Positions 13,363-20,620 are shown, counted from the first letter of the stretch. The stretch is 26,065 nt of DNA from Minisyncoccota bacterium (GCA_028712605.1 JAQTPV010000009.1:1-26065); one strand, 5' to 3'. Made by a program: numbers and translations. Notes: generated by a model not told the origin, from the letters alone.

Positions 13363-15435
13363 TTATTTTCTTACTTCCCAACCTTCCTGTTTTTCAATAA
13401 CCTCAATTAACTTATTTTGCTTAGGGTTAACGTCTTCGGAAGATAAACTACGATCCTTGGCTTGATAACTAACCCTCAAAACAATATTGTTTTTGCCTTG
13501 TTCTTGAGCTACCCGTTCATCAACGGACAACAGGGCGATATTAATTTTCTCGTTTTTGCCCGATAGGACCGCGGTTTCCCTTTCTACTAATCTTAACACT
13601 TCTCCAACTCCAATAATTTTTGGCACCCATAAAGATAGATCTCTTTCTACTGCTGGATATTGAGCAATGGGCTCATAAGTACGAGCGAAAGAAACGGAAT
13701 TCTTTAACTCTCCTAAGTTGATTTCAAACCCGATAACATTTGCCTTAATGCCCATCTTTTCCAGAATCACAGGATGCACAAAGCCCAAAACGCCAACCAT
13801 TTCTTTTTCTTTGCCTAGTTTAATGAAGGTGCTTTTGCCCAAATGCCAGATTGAGTGCCCCTCACTGTCGGGCAAGGCCTGCCAAGTTACTAAATCTACA
13901 CTAACCTTTCTGAATAGTTCTTCTATGACTCCCTTGGCCCTAGAGAAGACATCATTATTATTGTCTCTGATGAATAATCCGCTTAAAACTTTCCTTTCTA
14001 AAATGGCTCCCGTTGAGCTCCATTGATAAACCTTGCCAACTTCAGATATTTTAAGGCTATCAAAAAATCTTAAATTTTGCTTAGCTGTCTTTAGTAAATT
14101 GGGTATTAATGACGGCCTCAAGTATTGAGTAAATTGGCTGGTTGGATTTTCCAACTCTAATAATTCCTTGACGGGAAAACCAAAAATCTCTTTTTCCTCT
14201 GCCCCCAAAAAAGAATAATTATAGGTTTCACAAAAGCCAAGCTCTTGAAAAGTATTCTTCGCCTCTCTTTCCAAAATAAAATCTTCATTTTTCTGGGGCA
14301 CCGTTAAATAGCAACAAGGCATTTGAGGCTTTATTGCTTCATACCCAGCTATCCTGCCGATTTCTTCAATCAAATCCTCTACTAAAACAACATCTAGTCT
14401 TCTGGTGGGTACCTCAATCCTCATGGATTGAGCTGTGCTGCCACACTTAAATCCAAGCCGATGTAAAATACTTTTGATTTCTTGATTAGTAATGGGCCAG
14501 CCTAAAACGTTTCTAACTTTGTCTGGATTAAGAATTATCTTTTTAGGTAGCGCTTTTTTAGGATAGACGTCAGTACTGCCTGCGGTGACCTTCCCTCCCG
14601 CTAATTTTTGAACCAAATTAACGGCTCTCCGTTGGGCATCATCAACCAAATTAGGGTCTATCCAATTTTCAAATCTCCCAGAGGCATCGGTTTTTAATTT
14701 AAGAATCTGCGAGCCCTTCCTAACCAAAGGCCCATAAAAATTGGCGGCCTCAATAATAATGTTTTTAGTATTATCATCAATGCCTGTGGCTAACCCACCC
14801 TTAATGCCCGCCACAGCAATAGGCTCTTTGTCGTCAGCAATAACTAAAATGCTCTCATTTAATTCGTAAGCCTTATCATCTAAAGTAGTAATCGTTTCAC
14901 CCTTTTTAGCCCTCCTAACCACAATCCTCTTTTTCTGTGCCACCGTTCTAATTTTATCAAAATCAAAAGCGTGTAGGGGTTGTCCCGTCACCAGCATTAC
15001 ATAATTAGTAGCATCCACAATATTATTGATTGGCTTTAGCCCGCAAACCATTAATCTTTCTTGCAGCCATTGCGGCGACCGACCAACCCTAACTCCTAAA
15101 ATCACCTTAGCATTATATCTTAGGCAATCCTTGGCATTGCCAACTTGCACCTCAACTAAATTTTTTGTTTTAATTTTTTGGTCTTCAGAAACCTTCAATA
15201 CTTCATCTTTAATTTTCAGTTTAGTTATGGCTGCAACCTCCCGGGCAATCCCAAGGTGGCCAGAACAATCACAAACCCTATTGGGCAACACTTTAATATC
15301 AATCAGGTGGTCATTGCCTTTCTTGACAACCTCCTCTATCTCAAAGCTGTGAAACATTAAAAGTTCGGCCATCTCTTGAGCTGATGGTACCTTGCCTACT
15401 AAATAATCTTTAATCCAATTGTAAGAAAATTTCAT
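13363..15435 (-). CDS. pheT: Phenylalanine-tRNA ligase beta subunit (short form)
   Basis: Beta chain of the alpha2-beta2 PheRS, 690 aa instead of the usual ~800. The start MKFSYNWIKDYL is typical. After about 45 residues the sequence passes straight to CSGHLGIAREVAAI. The EMAP/tRNA-binding OB domain normally inserted there (about 110 residues) is therefore absent, which accounts for the length difference. The B3/4 editing-domain region (NIVDATNYVMLVTGQPLHAFD), the B5 region (VLGWPITNQEI), the catalytic-like core (RPSLIPNLLKTAKQN) and the C-terminal FDX-ACB anticodon-binding domain (YPAVERDLSLWVP) are all visible. It follows pheS by 52 nt, and gyrB is next downstream. Confidence 0.95.
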   Translation of the reverse strand: MKFSYNWIKDYLVGKVPSAQEMAELLMFHSFEIEEVVKKGNDHLIDIKVLPNRVCDCSGHLGIAREVAAITKLKIKDEVLKVSEDQKIKTKNLVEVQVGNAKDCLRYNAKVILGVRVGRSPQWLQERLMVCGLKPINNIVDATNYVMLVTGQPLHAFDFDKIRTVAQKKRIVVRRAKKGETITTLDDKAYELNESILVIADDKEPIAVAGIKGGLATGIDDNTKNIIIEAANFYGPLVRKGSQILKLKTDASGRFENWIDPNLVDDAQRRAVNLVQKLAGGKVTAGSTDVYPKKALPKKIILNPDKVRNVLGWPITNQEIKSILHRLGFKCGSTAQSMRIEVPTRRLDVVLVEDLIEEIGRIAGYEAIKPQMPCCYLTVPQKNEDFILEREAKNTFQELGFCETYNYSFLGAEEKEIFGFPVKELLELENPTSQFTQYLRPSLIPNLLKTAKQNLRFFDSLKISEVGKVYQWSSTGAILERKVLSGLFIRDNNNDVFSRAKGVIEELFRKVSVDLVTWQALPDSEGHSIWHLGKSTFIKLGKEKEMVGVLGFVHPVILEKMGIKANVIGFEINLGELKNSVSFARTYEPIAQYPAVERDLSLWVPKIIGVGEVLRLVERETAVLSGKNEKINIALLSVDERVAQEQGKNNIVLRVSYQAKDRSLSSEDVNPKQNKLIEVIEKQEGWEVRK

Positions 15436-15487
15436 GTTAGAAATCGTTAAATCCGTAGCTAAAATTCAAAAAGTTTTAGGCGCTCAT

Positions 15488-16495
15488 TTAAAACTGATTC
15501 AAAAATCTTAAATCGTTCTGATAAAATAACCTGATATCATTAATCTTGTATTTAATCATGGCCAATCTATCCAACCCCATCCCAAAAGCGAACCCCTGCC
15601 ATTTTGAGCTGTCAACCCCAGCAGCTGTAAGCACCTTAGGATGCACCATACCAGCCCCAGCTAATTCTAACCATTTGCCCTCTCCCCTACTCACATCAAT
15701 TTCAAAACTGGGCTCCGTGAAAGGAAAATAGCTTGGCCTTAACCTAATCTTTATGTTCTTGTTATCAAAAAACCGCTGAAAAAAAGTTTCCACTATAGCT
15801 TTAAAGTTAGCTACGGAAATGTTTTCGTCCACCATTAAACCCTCAACTTGATGAAATTGAATTTCATGCGAAGCATCGGTGGCTTCATAGCGAAAAACCT
15901 TGCCTGGAGCAATAATCCTAATCGGTGGTTTATGTTTTTCCATATACCTCACTTGTACTGGACTCGTATGCGTTCTTAATAGAATTTTCTCTTTATTTTT
16001 TGTATTGCCTTGCTTCAGCCAAAAAGTATCCCACATATCTCTGGCTGGATGCCATTCGGGAATATTTAAGGCATCAAAATTATACCATTCTGTCTCCACT
16101 TCGGGCCCAAAAGCCACCTCAAAGCCCATGGATTTAAAAATATTTTCAGCCTCCCTTAATACCAAAGTTAAAGGGTGCAGCCTTCCCGATTCAACCGCCT
16201 GACCAGGCATGGTGACATCTATTTTTTCAGCCCCTATTTTTTGCCGTTCCTCAATTGTAAACTGGGCTCTCTTTTTGTCGTATGCCTCTTGCAGCGTAAT
16301 TTTTACTGCATTGGCCTTTTGCCCTGCTGCCCTCCTCTCCTCGGCAGGCAAGTCTTTCAAGCCATCAAAAAAGTCAGCAATGACTCCTTTTTTACCCAAA
16401 TATCGCCTCCCAGCCTCCTCTAAAAACAAAAAATCCTGGGCCCCACTAATAGCCAAAAGGCCCTCTTCTTTTATTTTCTCTAAGTCCGTTCCCAT
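15488..16495 (-). CDS. pheS: Phenylalanine-tRNA ligase alpha subunit
   Basis: Catalytic alpha chain of PheRS that aminoacylates tRNA(Phe), 335 aa, normal length. The N-terminal helical region (about 1-85) forms the coiled coil. Class II motifs are visible: HPLTLVLREAENIFKSMGF (motif 1 region), RTHTSPVQVRYM, APGKVFRYEATDASHEIQFH (motif 2), and PSFEIDVSRGEGKWLELAG then GFAFGMGLDRLAMIKY (motif 3). The ATG at 16495 has no clear Shine-Dalgarno sequence. A predicted promoter sits about 25 nt upstream, so pheS heads a pheS-pheT(-gyrB) unit. No T-box leader fits in the short 5' region. Confidence 0.97.
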   Translation of the reverse strand: MGTDLEKIKEEGLLAISGAQDFLFLEEAGRRYLGKKGVIADFFDGLKDLPAEERRAAGQKANAVKITLQEAYDKKRAQFTIEERQKIGAEKIDVTMPGQAVESGRLHPLTLVLREAENIFKSMGFEVAFGPEVETEWYNFDALNIPEWHPARDMWDTFWLKQGNTKNKEKILLRTHTSPVQVRYMEKHKPPIRIIAPGKVFRYEATDASHEIQFHQVEGLMVDENISVANFKAIVETFFQRFFDNKNIKIRLRPSYFPFTEPSFEIDVSRGEGKWLELAGAGMVHPKVLTAAGVDSSKWQGFAFGMGLDRLAMIKYKINDIRLFYQNDLRFLNQF

Positions 16496-16519
16496 AATAA
16501 AAAAACGGTTTATGACCTT

Positions 16520-16548
16520 ATTTTACCCTATTTTGTAAGCGAAAACAA
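16520..16548 (-). promoter_or_regulatory. Predicted promoter for pheS-pheT
   Basis: The minus strand has TTGTTT (16543-16548), a 17-nt spacer and TAAAAT (16520-16525). It lies between the terminator at 16576-16609 and the pheS ATG. The -10 matches 5 of 6 and the -35 only 3 of 6. Confidence 0.45.
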
Positions 16549-16575
16549 GGCCTATTTTTCCACAATTTCTAATGC

Positions 16576-16609
16576 AAAAGGGCCCGCTAAAATTTCTTAG
16601 CAAGCCCCT
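16576..16609 (-). terminator. Intrinsic terminator after the HAD gene
   Basis: On the minus strand AGGGGCTTGCTAA pairs with TTAGCGGGCCCT (two G-T wobbles in the middle), with TTTT next. The stem begins inside the stop codon of the HAD-like gene. Confidence 0.7.
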
Positions 16610-17030
16610 ATCCTGTAGCAATTTCCTCTGCTCTTGCTGCAATTTGATGAACATATTGATATATTCCCCACCAGGTAGATAATACCTTAAAATCATTATG
16701 CTCTCTACCCTTCGGGTCAAACAAACAGGCTATCGTTAACTCCTCATCCTGCATCCTCCACAGATGTTCTTCCTTATTATCAACGAATAAGAGGAAGTCT
16801 TCAACTTGAAGATGCTTACTTTCTCCCATGGGAATAACAATAACAAAGCCCAGGCCATTAACACGGAACCACCATTTAGTAACCCCTATCCAACGTTCAT
16901 ATCTGGCGGTTACTGCATAAATTTCAAATCCTTCATCATGCAGTTTTCCGAGAATGGCTTTCGCGCCTGTTAGAAAAAAGAAAAAGAGCCACATTATGAC
17001 CCCATCAATGTCAAATCCAATCCTCCTCAT
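16608..17030 (-). CDS. Small HAD-superfamily protein, 5'-nucleotidase-like, apparently lacking a cap domain
   Basis: 140 aa from ATG 17030, which sits 8 nt after a strong Shine-Dalgarno sequence (AAGGAGG). The upstream GTG at 17039 lies inside that sequence and was rejected. HAD motifs are in order: FDIDGVI (D7, D9; nucleophile and acid/base), VTAR (T41), a likely motif III lysine in ESKHLQVED, and FVDNKEEH (D84). The C-terminal STWWGIYQYV resembles the end of deoxyribonucleotidase-type HADs. The segment between DIDGVIMW and LTGAKAILGKL is only about 7 residues and is Phe-rich. The usual C1 cap of ~40 or more residues is therefore missing. A phosphatase role on small phosphorylated molecules is likely, but the substrate is unknown. 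It forms its own short transcript between two terminators. Confidence 0.7.
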   Translation of the reverse strand: MRRIGFDIDGVIMWLFFFFLTGAKAILGKLHDEGFEIYAVTARYERWIGVTKWWFRVNGLGFVIVIPMGESKHLQVEDFLLFVDNKEEHLWRMQDEELTIACLFDPKGREHNDFKVLSTWWGIYQYVHQIAARAEEIATG

Positions 17031-17126
17031 GACGGCCACCTCCTTGCGGCTTGTTAAGATAGGCTAATCACAAACTATCCTTAGCTTATCCAAAAACCGA
17101 TTAAAAGGCAACTATTTTCTCAAATC

Positions 17127-17148
17127 AAAAACACCCAGTTTATGGGCA
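17127..17148 (-). terminator. Probable terminator after tRNA-Asp
   Basis: On the minus strand ATGCCCA pairs with TGGGTGT (two wobbles) around TAAAC, followed by TTTTT. A T-run also follows the hairpin on the plus strand, so it may act both ways. It lies about 11 nt beyond the tRNA-Asp 3' end. Confidence 0.55.
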
Positions 17149-17159
17149 TTTTTCGTCAG

Positions 17160-17234
17160 CGGGCCCGACCGGATTTGAACCGGCGATTTTCTCCGTGACA
17201 GGGAGACGAGAACTCCAGGCTTCTCTACGGGCCC
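17160..17234 (-). tRNA. tRNA-Asp (GTC)
   Basis: A full 75-nt cloverleaf. The acceptor stem is GGGCCCG/CGGGCCC with discriminator G. The anticodon arm is TCTCC-CTGTCAC-GGAGA with anticodon GTC. The T-loop TTCAAAT is standard. The 3' CCA is not encoded. It lies 38 nt downstream of tRNA-CAU and is probably co-transcribed with it. Confidence 0.93.
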
Positions 17235-17272
17235 ATTAAAACTTTTGGGTGGGCATAAAAATTTAACCAATA

Positions 17273-17343
17273 TGCCGATGGGAGGAATCGGACCTCCTTC
17301 TGACGCTTATGAAACGCCTGCTTCACCATTAAGCTACATCGGC
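17273..17343 (-). tRNA. tRNA with CAT anticodon (elongator Met, or Ile2 if lysidine-modified)
   Basis: A 71-nt cloverleaf with acceptor GCCGATG/CATCGGC and discriminator A. The D-arm is GCTT-AATGGTG-AAGC. The anticodon arm is GGCGT-TTCATAA-GCGTC (two wobbles). The T-arm is GGAGG-TCCGATT-CCTCC. The G1-C72 pair and the lack of three G-C pairs in the anticodon stem exclude the initiator. Met versus Ile(CAU) cannot be decided from sequence. The T-loop has C at position 55 where T is nearly universal. CCA is not encoded. Confidence 0.88.
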
Positions 17344-17356
17344 TTTTTGGAAAGAT

Positions 17357-18034
17357 TCAAACACTTTTTCTAATTTTCTCAACTAATCCTAATATTTTAT
17401 GCGTTAGATTTGTTCCCTTTTGAACCGTAACCGTTAATGTTCCATAATAATTATCAAAATTTTTGTAGACCTTTTTATTTTTTGCTTTTATCAAAGATGA
17501 TTTTGTGAATTGATTTAAGGGAATGCTTAAAAAATTTGACCAGTACTCCTCCACTTGACGAATTCTATCTTTATGGATTATGTTTATTGCTACTTGCAAA
17601 GTAAAATATTCACTTTGAACACCCCATACATCCTTAAACCACTCAACAATAAATTTAATTAAATTAGGATCAGAATTCACAATACGGGCCCTGCCATATT
17701 TAGAACCTTCGCCCCAATAAAGGCCCGCTCCTGCCAATAAAAAATCATGTTTCGAAAAGTGGTCTACCAATTTTTTACCTTCTCTTCTTAAATTGTCCAC
17801 TTCAATCAACCTTCTCTCATGTTGAATTCTCGCCCCTTTCATTCTCCCCTCATAAGAAGACTTATTCACCATTCTTTCCTGCAACCTAGCCATCTGTTCC
17901 TTCGTTAAGGTGATATCTTTACACCAAATACTTGCACTAGATTTTGAAACTTTCAATTGATTCGCAATCTGGTTAATGCTTTCTCCTTGTTGACGTAGTT
18001 CTCGAGCTTTGATTTTTTCTTGAAATTTTGCCAT
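17357..18034 (-). CDS. Helix-turn-helix protein with a LAGLIDADG-like segment, located between tRNA genes
   Basis: 225 aa, very basic. Residues ~8-40 form a helix-turn-helix of the resolvase/recombinase type (ARELRQQGESINQIANQLKV, then SKSSASIWCKD). A basic linker leads to LLAGAGLYWGEGSK (99-112), which resembles a LAGLIDADG helix, and to VNSDPNLIKFIVEWF (119-133), a phrase common in LAGLIDADG folds. A second strand set ends YYGTLTVTVQK. The second acidic catalytic residue expected of a homing endonuclease is not clear. A DNA-binding regulator derived from such an enzyme is equally possible. It lies between tRNA-fMet and tRNA-CAU, its stop is 13 nt from the latter, and it has its own promoter, so it may be co-transcribed with the two tRNAs. 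Confidence 0.75.
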   Translation of the reverse strand: MAKFQEKIKARELRQQGESINQIANQLKVSKSSASIWCKDITLTKEQMARLQERMVNKSSYEGRMKGARIQHERRLIEVDNLRREGKKLVDHFSKHDFLLAGAGLYWGEGSKYGRARIVNSDPNLIKFIVEWFKDVWGVQSEYFTLQVAINIIHKDRIRQVEEYWSNFLSIPLNQFTKSSLIKAKNKKVYKNFDNYYGTLTVTVQKGTNLTHKILGLVEKIRKSV

Positions 18035-18061
18035 AAACCAAAGTCCTACTACTTATATTGT

Positions 18062-18090
18062 ATTATACCGATGGTTCGAAAATGCTGCAA
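18062..18090 (-). promoter_or_regulatory. Predicted promoter of the HTH gene and downstream tRNAs
   Basis: On the minus strand TTGCAG (18085-18090), a 17-nt spacer and a perfect TATAAT (18062-18067) precede the HTH gene by about 30 nt. A palindrome, CTGCAA-C-TTGCAG (18085-18097, plus), overlaps the -35 and could be an operator. It could instead act as a short terminator stem for tRNA-fMet. Confidence 0.6.
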
Positions 18091-18109
18091 CTTGCAGGAA
18101 ACTTATTTG

Positions 18110-18180
18110 TTGCGGGGCCCCGAATTGCACGGGGGTCTTCGGGTTATGAGCCCGACAACCTACTACTGGTCCACCCCGCT
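18110..18180 (-). tRNA. Initiator tRNA-fMet (CAT)
   Basis: A 71-nt cloverleaf whose anticodon arm TCGGG-CTCATAA-CCCGA has the three G-C pairs diagnostic of initiators. The stem 2-71 to 7-66 (GCGGGG/CCCCGC) is intact, and 1-72 is an A-A mismatch (E. coli has C-A). The D-loop AGTAGTA has no GG pair. The T-loop is TGCAATT, with G at 55. CCA is not encoded. Confidence 0.93.
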
Positions 18181-18245
18181 GTAAAAAAAATAACTCTATA
18201 CAAAAAACAGTTTAACTAAGTTTGACAATAAAATCAACCCTAATC

Positions 18246-18827
18246 TTAAAGCATCTCTAAGTCTTTCAATGATTGCTCCAAGTCCATAATAATTTCTTGG
18301 GCCATCTCCTTGGTGAAGCGGTAATTGGGGTCTTTAATAATATCATAATAAACTTCCTGATCCTTCATCAACTTATCAGTATTGGAAACATCTTCAGGCG
18401 ATATTTTACTGATTCGTTCCCCTAGGGTTTCCCCGGGATAGCCGGCATTTTCTAATATTTTTTCCAAAAAGGAAAAGCCCTCAATGACCGATACCTTCCA
18501 CTGGGCCTCGTACTCTTTTTCTAAGCCCTTCTTAATCTTATTCCAAGCCTGAATATTTTTTTGGTTGGTAATGCCTAATAATTTCCTGCCCGCAGTTAAA
18601 AAATCCTTAATGTCACCATACCTTGACCATTCCAGGTATTCAGTATGCAAAAGCAGATAAATAATTATTACAATAAAGCCAACCCCTGAAAAAACAAACA
18701 AAATCTTCAAAGGCAATAAGTGCTGGAGCATTTCCGATGAAGTTAAAACCCCTATGAATTGTCTAAAGTCTTCCCACAAAGGCCCTAAGTCCGTAGAAGT
18801 AGAAAAAGTGGGAACGATAACAAACAT
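18246..18827 (-). CDS. Single-pass membrane protein with a cytoplasmic-type C-terminal domain, unknown function
   Basis: 193 aa from ATG 18827. The frame extends to a TTG at 18848 inside a low-complexity repeat, which is less likely as a start. After about 40 residues there is one strong hydrophobic span (KILFVFSGVGFIVIIIYLLL, about 41-60). A 130-residue polar domain follows with YLEWSRYGDIKDFLTAGRK, AGYPGETLGERI and a helical acidic end (IIMDLEQSLKDLEML). The N-terminal part lacks a typical cleavable signal, so the span is probably an anchor. I do not recognise the family. It is 69 nt downstream of the gatA stop and is the last gene of the envelope/translation cluster before the tRNAs. Confidence 0.65.
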   Translation of the reverse strand: MFVIVPTFSTSTDLGPLWEDFRQFIGVLTSSEMLQHLLPLKILFVFSGVGFIVIIIYLLLHTEYLEWSRYGDIKDFLTAGRKLLGITNQKNIQAWNKIKKGLEKEYEAQWKVSVIEGFSFLEKILENAGYPGETLGERISKISPEDVSNTDKLMKDQEVYYDIIKDPNYRFTKEMAQEIIMDLEQSLKDLEML

Positions 18828-18831
18828 TTGT

Positions 18832-18882
18832 AAAAAATCAAAATGCAAAATGCAAAAATCAAAATGATAATGCGCAATGCAA
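18832..18882. repeat. Low-complexity CAAAATG/AAAATC repeat between gatA and the membrane-protein gene
   Basis: Short units such as ATCAAAATG, CAAAATG and CAAAAATC recur over about 50 bp, then decay to related words (GCGCAATGCAAAG). No hairpin or start signal is apparent. It is a tandem-like simple repeat filling the only sizeable gap here. Confidence 0.65.
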
Positions 18883-18896
18883 AGTGATTCAGTGAA

Positions 18897-20330
18897 TTAC
18901 GGCTTAACTAAGTTCTCAATGAATTTGCCAAGAGAAAAAATACCGGCTTCATCAAATGGTTTAGCAATAATCTGCAAACCAACTGGCAAGCCCTCGCTTT
19001 GACCACAAGGTAAAGATATCGCTGGCAATCCGGCCAGATTAACAGAGATAGTATAGATGTCGGATAGGTACATCTTCAGTGGATCTTCTATTTTCTCACC
19101 AAATTTGAAAGCTGTAAATGGGGAAACCGGAGTTAGGATAAAATCCACGATAGAAAAAGCGTTGGTAAAGTCCTGCTTAATCATCGTTCTAACCTTCTGG
19201 GCTCTTGTATAATAAGCATCGTAATAGCCTGATGATAAAACAAAAGTGCCCAGCATAATCCTTCTTTTAACCTCTGGCCCAAAACCCTGCCCCCGTGACT
19301 TCAGGTAGATGTTTAGCAAATCTTTTATTCCTTTCCCTCTTGTGCTCAACCCATACCTGATGCCATCAAACCTAGCTAAATTGGCGCTGGCTTCAGAGGT
19401 AGCCACGATATAGTAACAAGGCAAAGCATATTTAGTATGTGGTAAAGAAATTTCCACTATTTCCGCTCCTTCTCTCTCTATCTTCTTAATGATTGTTTCA
19501 ACTGCTTCACGAGTCCCCCGCTCAATCCCTTCGGCAAAATATTCCTTGGGTATGCCAATTTTCAAACCCTTTAAGGATTCTACTGAACGGTGGGTAACTT
19601 GTTTATCCACGCTAGTTGAGTCTTTCGCGTCTTTACCAGCGATAGCTTCAAAAACAATTTCTGCATCCTCCACTTTTTTGGTTAAAGGCCCGATCTGATC
19701 TAAAGAGGAAGCAAAGGCCACCAAACCATACCGCGAAACCGTCCCATAGGTGGGCTTTAGCCCCACCACGCCGCAGAAACTGGCTGGTTGTCTTATAGAT
19801 CCACCTGTGTCAGAGCCCAAAGCAAAAGCGCACTCGTTAGAAGCCACGGCCGCTGTTGAGCCGCCCGAAGAGCCGCCCGGTACCCGCGTTGTGTCTACCG
19901 GATTTTTAGTGGCCCTGAAAGCTGAACGTTCAGTGGAAGAACCCATAGCAAACTCATCCAAATTTGTTTTACCTAAAATAACAGCTCCTTGCTCTTTTAA
20001 TTTTTTAATACAAGTAGCGTCAAAAGGAGCTACATAATTTTCTAAGATTTTAGAGCCGCAAGTGCAATTTAATCCTTTCACCATCATATTATCTTTAATA
20101 GCCACTGGTATACCAGCCAACGCCCCAAGATTTTCTTTTCTCGCAATCAGATTATCTATGGCCCCAGCTTGCTTTAGGGCTGAATCGCCTCCCACCTGCA
20201 AAAAGGCTCCTATTTTTTTATCGTTAGCTTGAATCCGCTGCAAGTAAAATTGGCAGAGCTCCAAGGCCGAGAATTTTTTGGTCACTAATCCTGCGTGCAA
20301 TTCTTTAATTGTTAAGCTATTAAAATCCAT
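18897..20330 (-). CDS. gatA: Asp-tRNA(Asn)/Glu-tRNA(Gln) amidotransferase subunit A
   Basis: Glutaminase/amidase subunit of GatCAB that supplies ammonia for tRNA-bound Glu or Asp, 477 aa. The Ser-cisSer-Lys triad is present: K79 in VAIKDN, S154 in PGGSSGGS, and S178 in DTGGSIRQPASFCG. The numbering equals that of the well-studied staphylococcal enzyme. The C-terminal SLPCGQSEGLPVGLQII is also typical. Its ATG shares one base with the gatC stop (TAATG), so the two are coupled. gatB is encoded separately at 5761-7242. The presence of all three subunits implies indirect Gln-tRNA and/or Asn-tRNA synthesis. Confidence 0.97.
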   Translation of the reverse strand: MDFNSLTIKELHAGLVTKKFSALELCQFYLQRIQANDKKIGAFLQVGGDSALKQAGAIDNLIARKENLGALAGIPVAIKDNMMVKGLNCTCGSKILENYVAPFDATCIKKLKEQGAVILGKTNLDEFAMGSSTERSAFRATKNPVDTTRVPGGSSGGSTAAVASNECAFALGSDTGGSIRQPASFCGVVGLKPTYGTVSRYGLVAFASSLDQIGPLTKKVEDAEIVFEAIAGKDAKDSTSVDKQVTHRSVESLKGLKIGIPKEYFAEGIERGTREAVETIIKKIEREGAEIVEISLPHTKYALPCYYIVATSEASANLARFDGIRYGLSTRGKGIKDLLNIYLKSRGQGFGPEVKRRIMLGTFVLSSGYYDAYYTRAQKVRTMIKQDFTNAFSIVDFILTPVSPFTAFKFGEKIEDPLKMYLSDIYTISVNLAGLPAISLPCGQSEGLPVGLQIIAKPFDEAGIFSLGKFIENLVKP

Positions 20331-20620
20331 TACGAAAGCACCTCTTTAACCTTAATATAATTACCTTCCTTTTGAGGCGCTTGGTTAAGCATCGCCTCAA
20401 CGGTTTCAGGAGTTTGCTGTTCCACTACATCGCCCCTCATCATATTATGCAATGGCAATGAATGACTTGTAGGTTCAATATTGTTTATGTCTACCTCGCC
20501 GAGCATGTCAATATAGCCTAAAATTTCAGCCAGGTCTTTTTGCATTTTTTCTATCTCTTTCTCCGATAGCTCTAATCTGGCCAATCCAGCAATATGTTCA
20601 ACTTGTTCACGAGAAATCAT
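20330..20620 (-). CDS. gatC: Asp-tRNA(Asn)/Glu-tRNA(Gln) amidotransferase subunit C
   Basis: Small belt-like subunit that wraps GatA and GatB, 96 aa, normal size. It starts MISREQVEHIAGLARLELSE, the family signature, with a central YIDMLGEVDINNIEPTSH and an end containing APQKEGNYIKVKEVL. It starts 4 nt after mreB1 and its stop overlaps the gatA start by one base. Confidence 0.96.
   Translation of the reverse strand: MISREQVEHIAGLARLELSEKEIEKMQKDLAEILGYIDMLGEVDINNIEPTSHSLPLHNMMRGDVVEQQTPETVEAMLNQAPQKEGNYIKVKEVLS

Noticed and set aside
15026..15352. Plus-strand frame of 108 aa, and others within pheT, pheS and gatA
   Set aside because: Antisense shadows of long conserved genes, with no ribosome site and no recognisable motifs.
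16553..16564. TTTTCCACA-like DnaA box near pheS, as part of an origin with gyrB nearby
   Set aside because: Only a single box is seen, with no cluster, no AT-rich unwinding region and no dnaA or dnaN.
16496..16607. T-box or other leader controlling pheS-pheT
   Set aside because: Only ~25 nt separate the predicted -10 from the pheS ATG, so no specifier or antiterminator can fit.
16523..16720. Minus-strand 65-aa frame overlapping the HAD gene
   Set aside because: It overlaps the HAD gene in another frame, runs through its terminator and resembles no protein.
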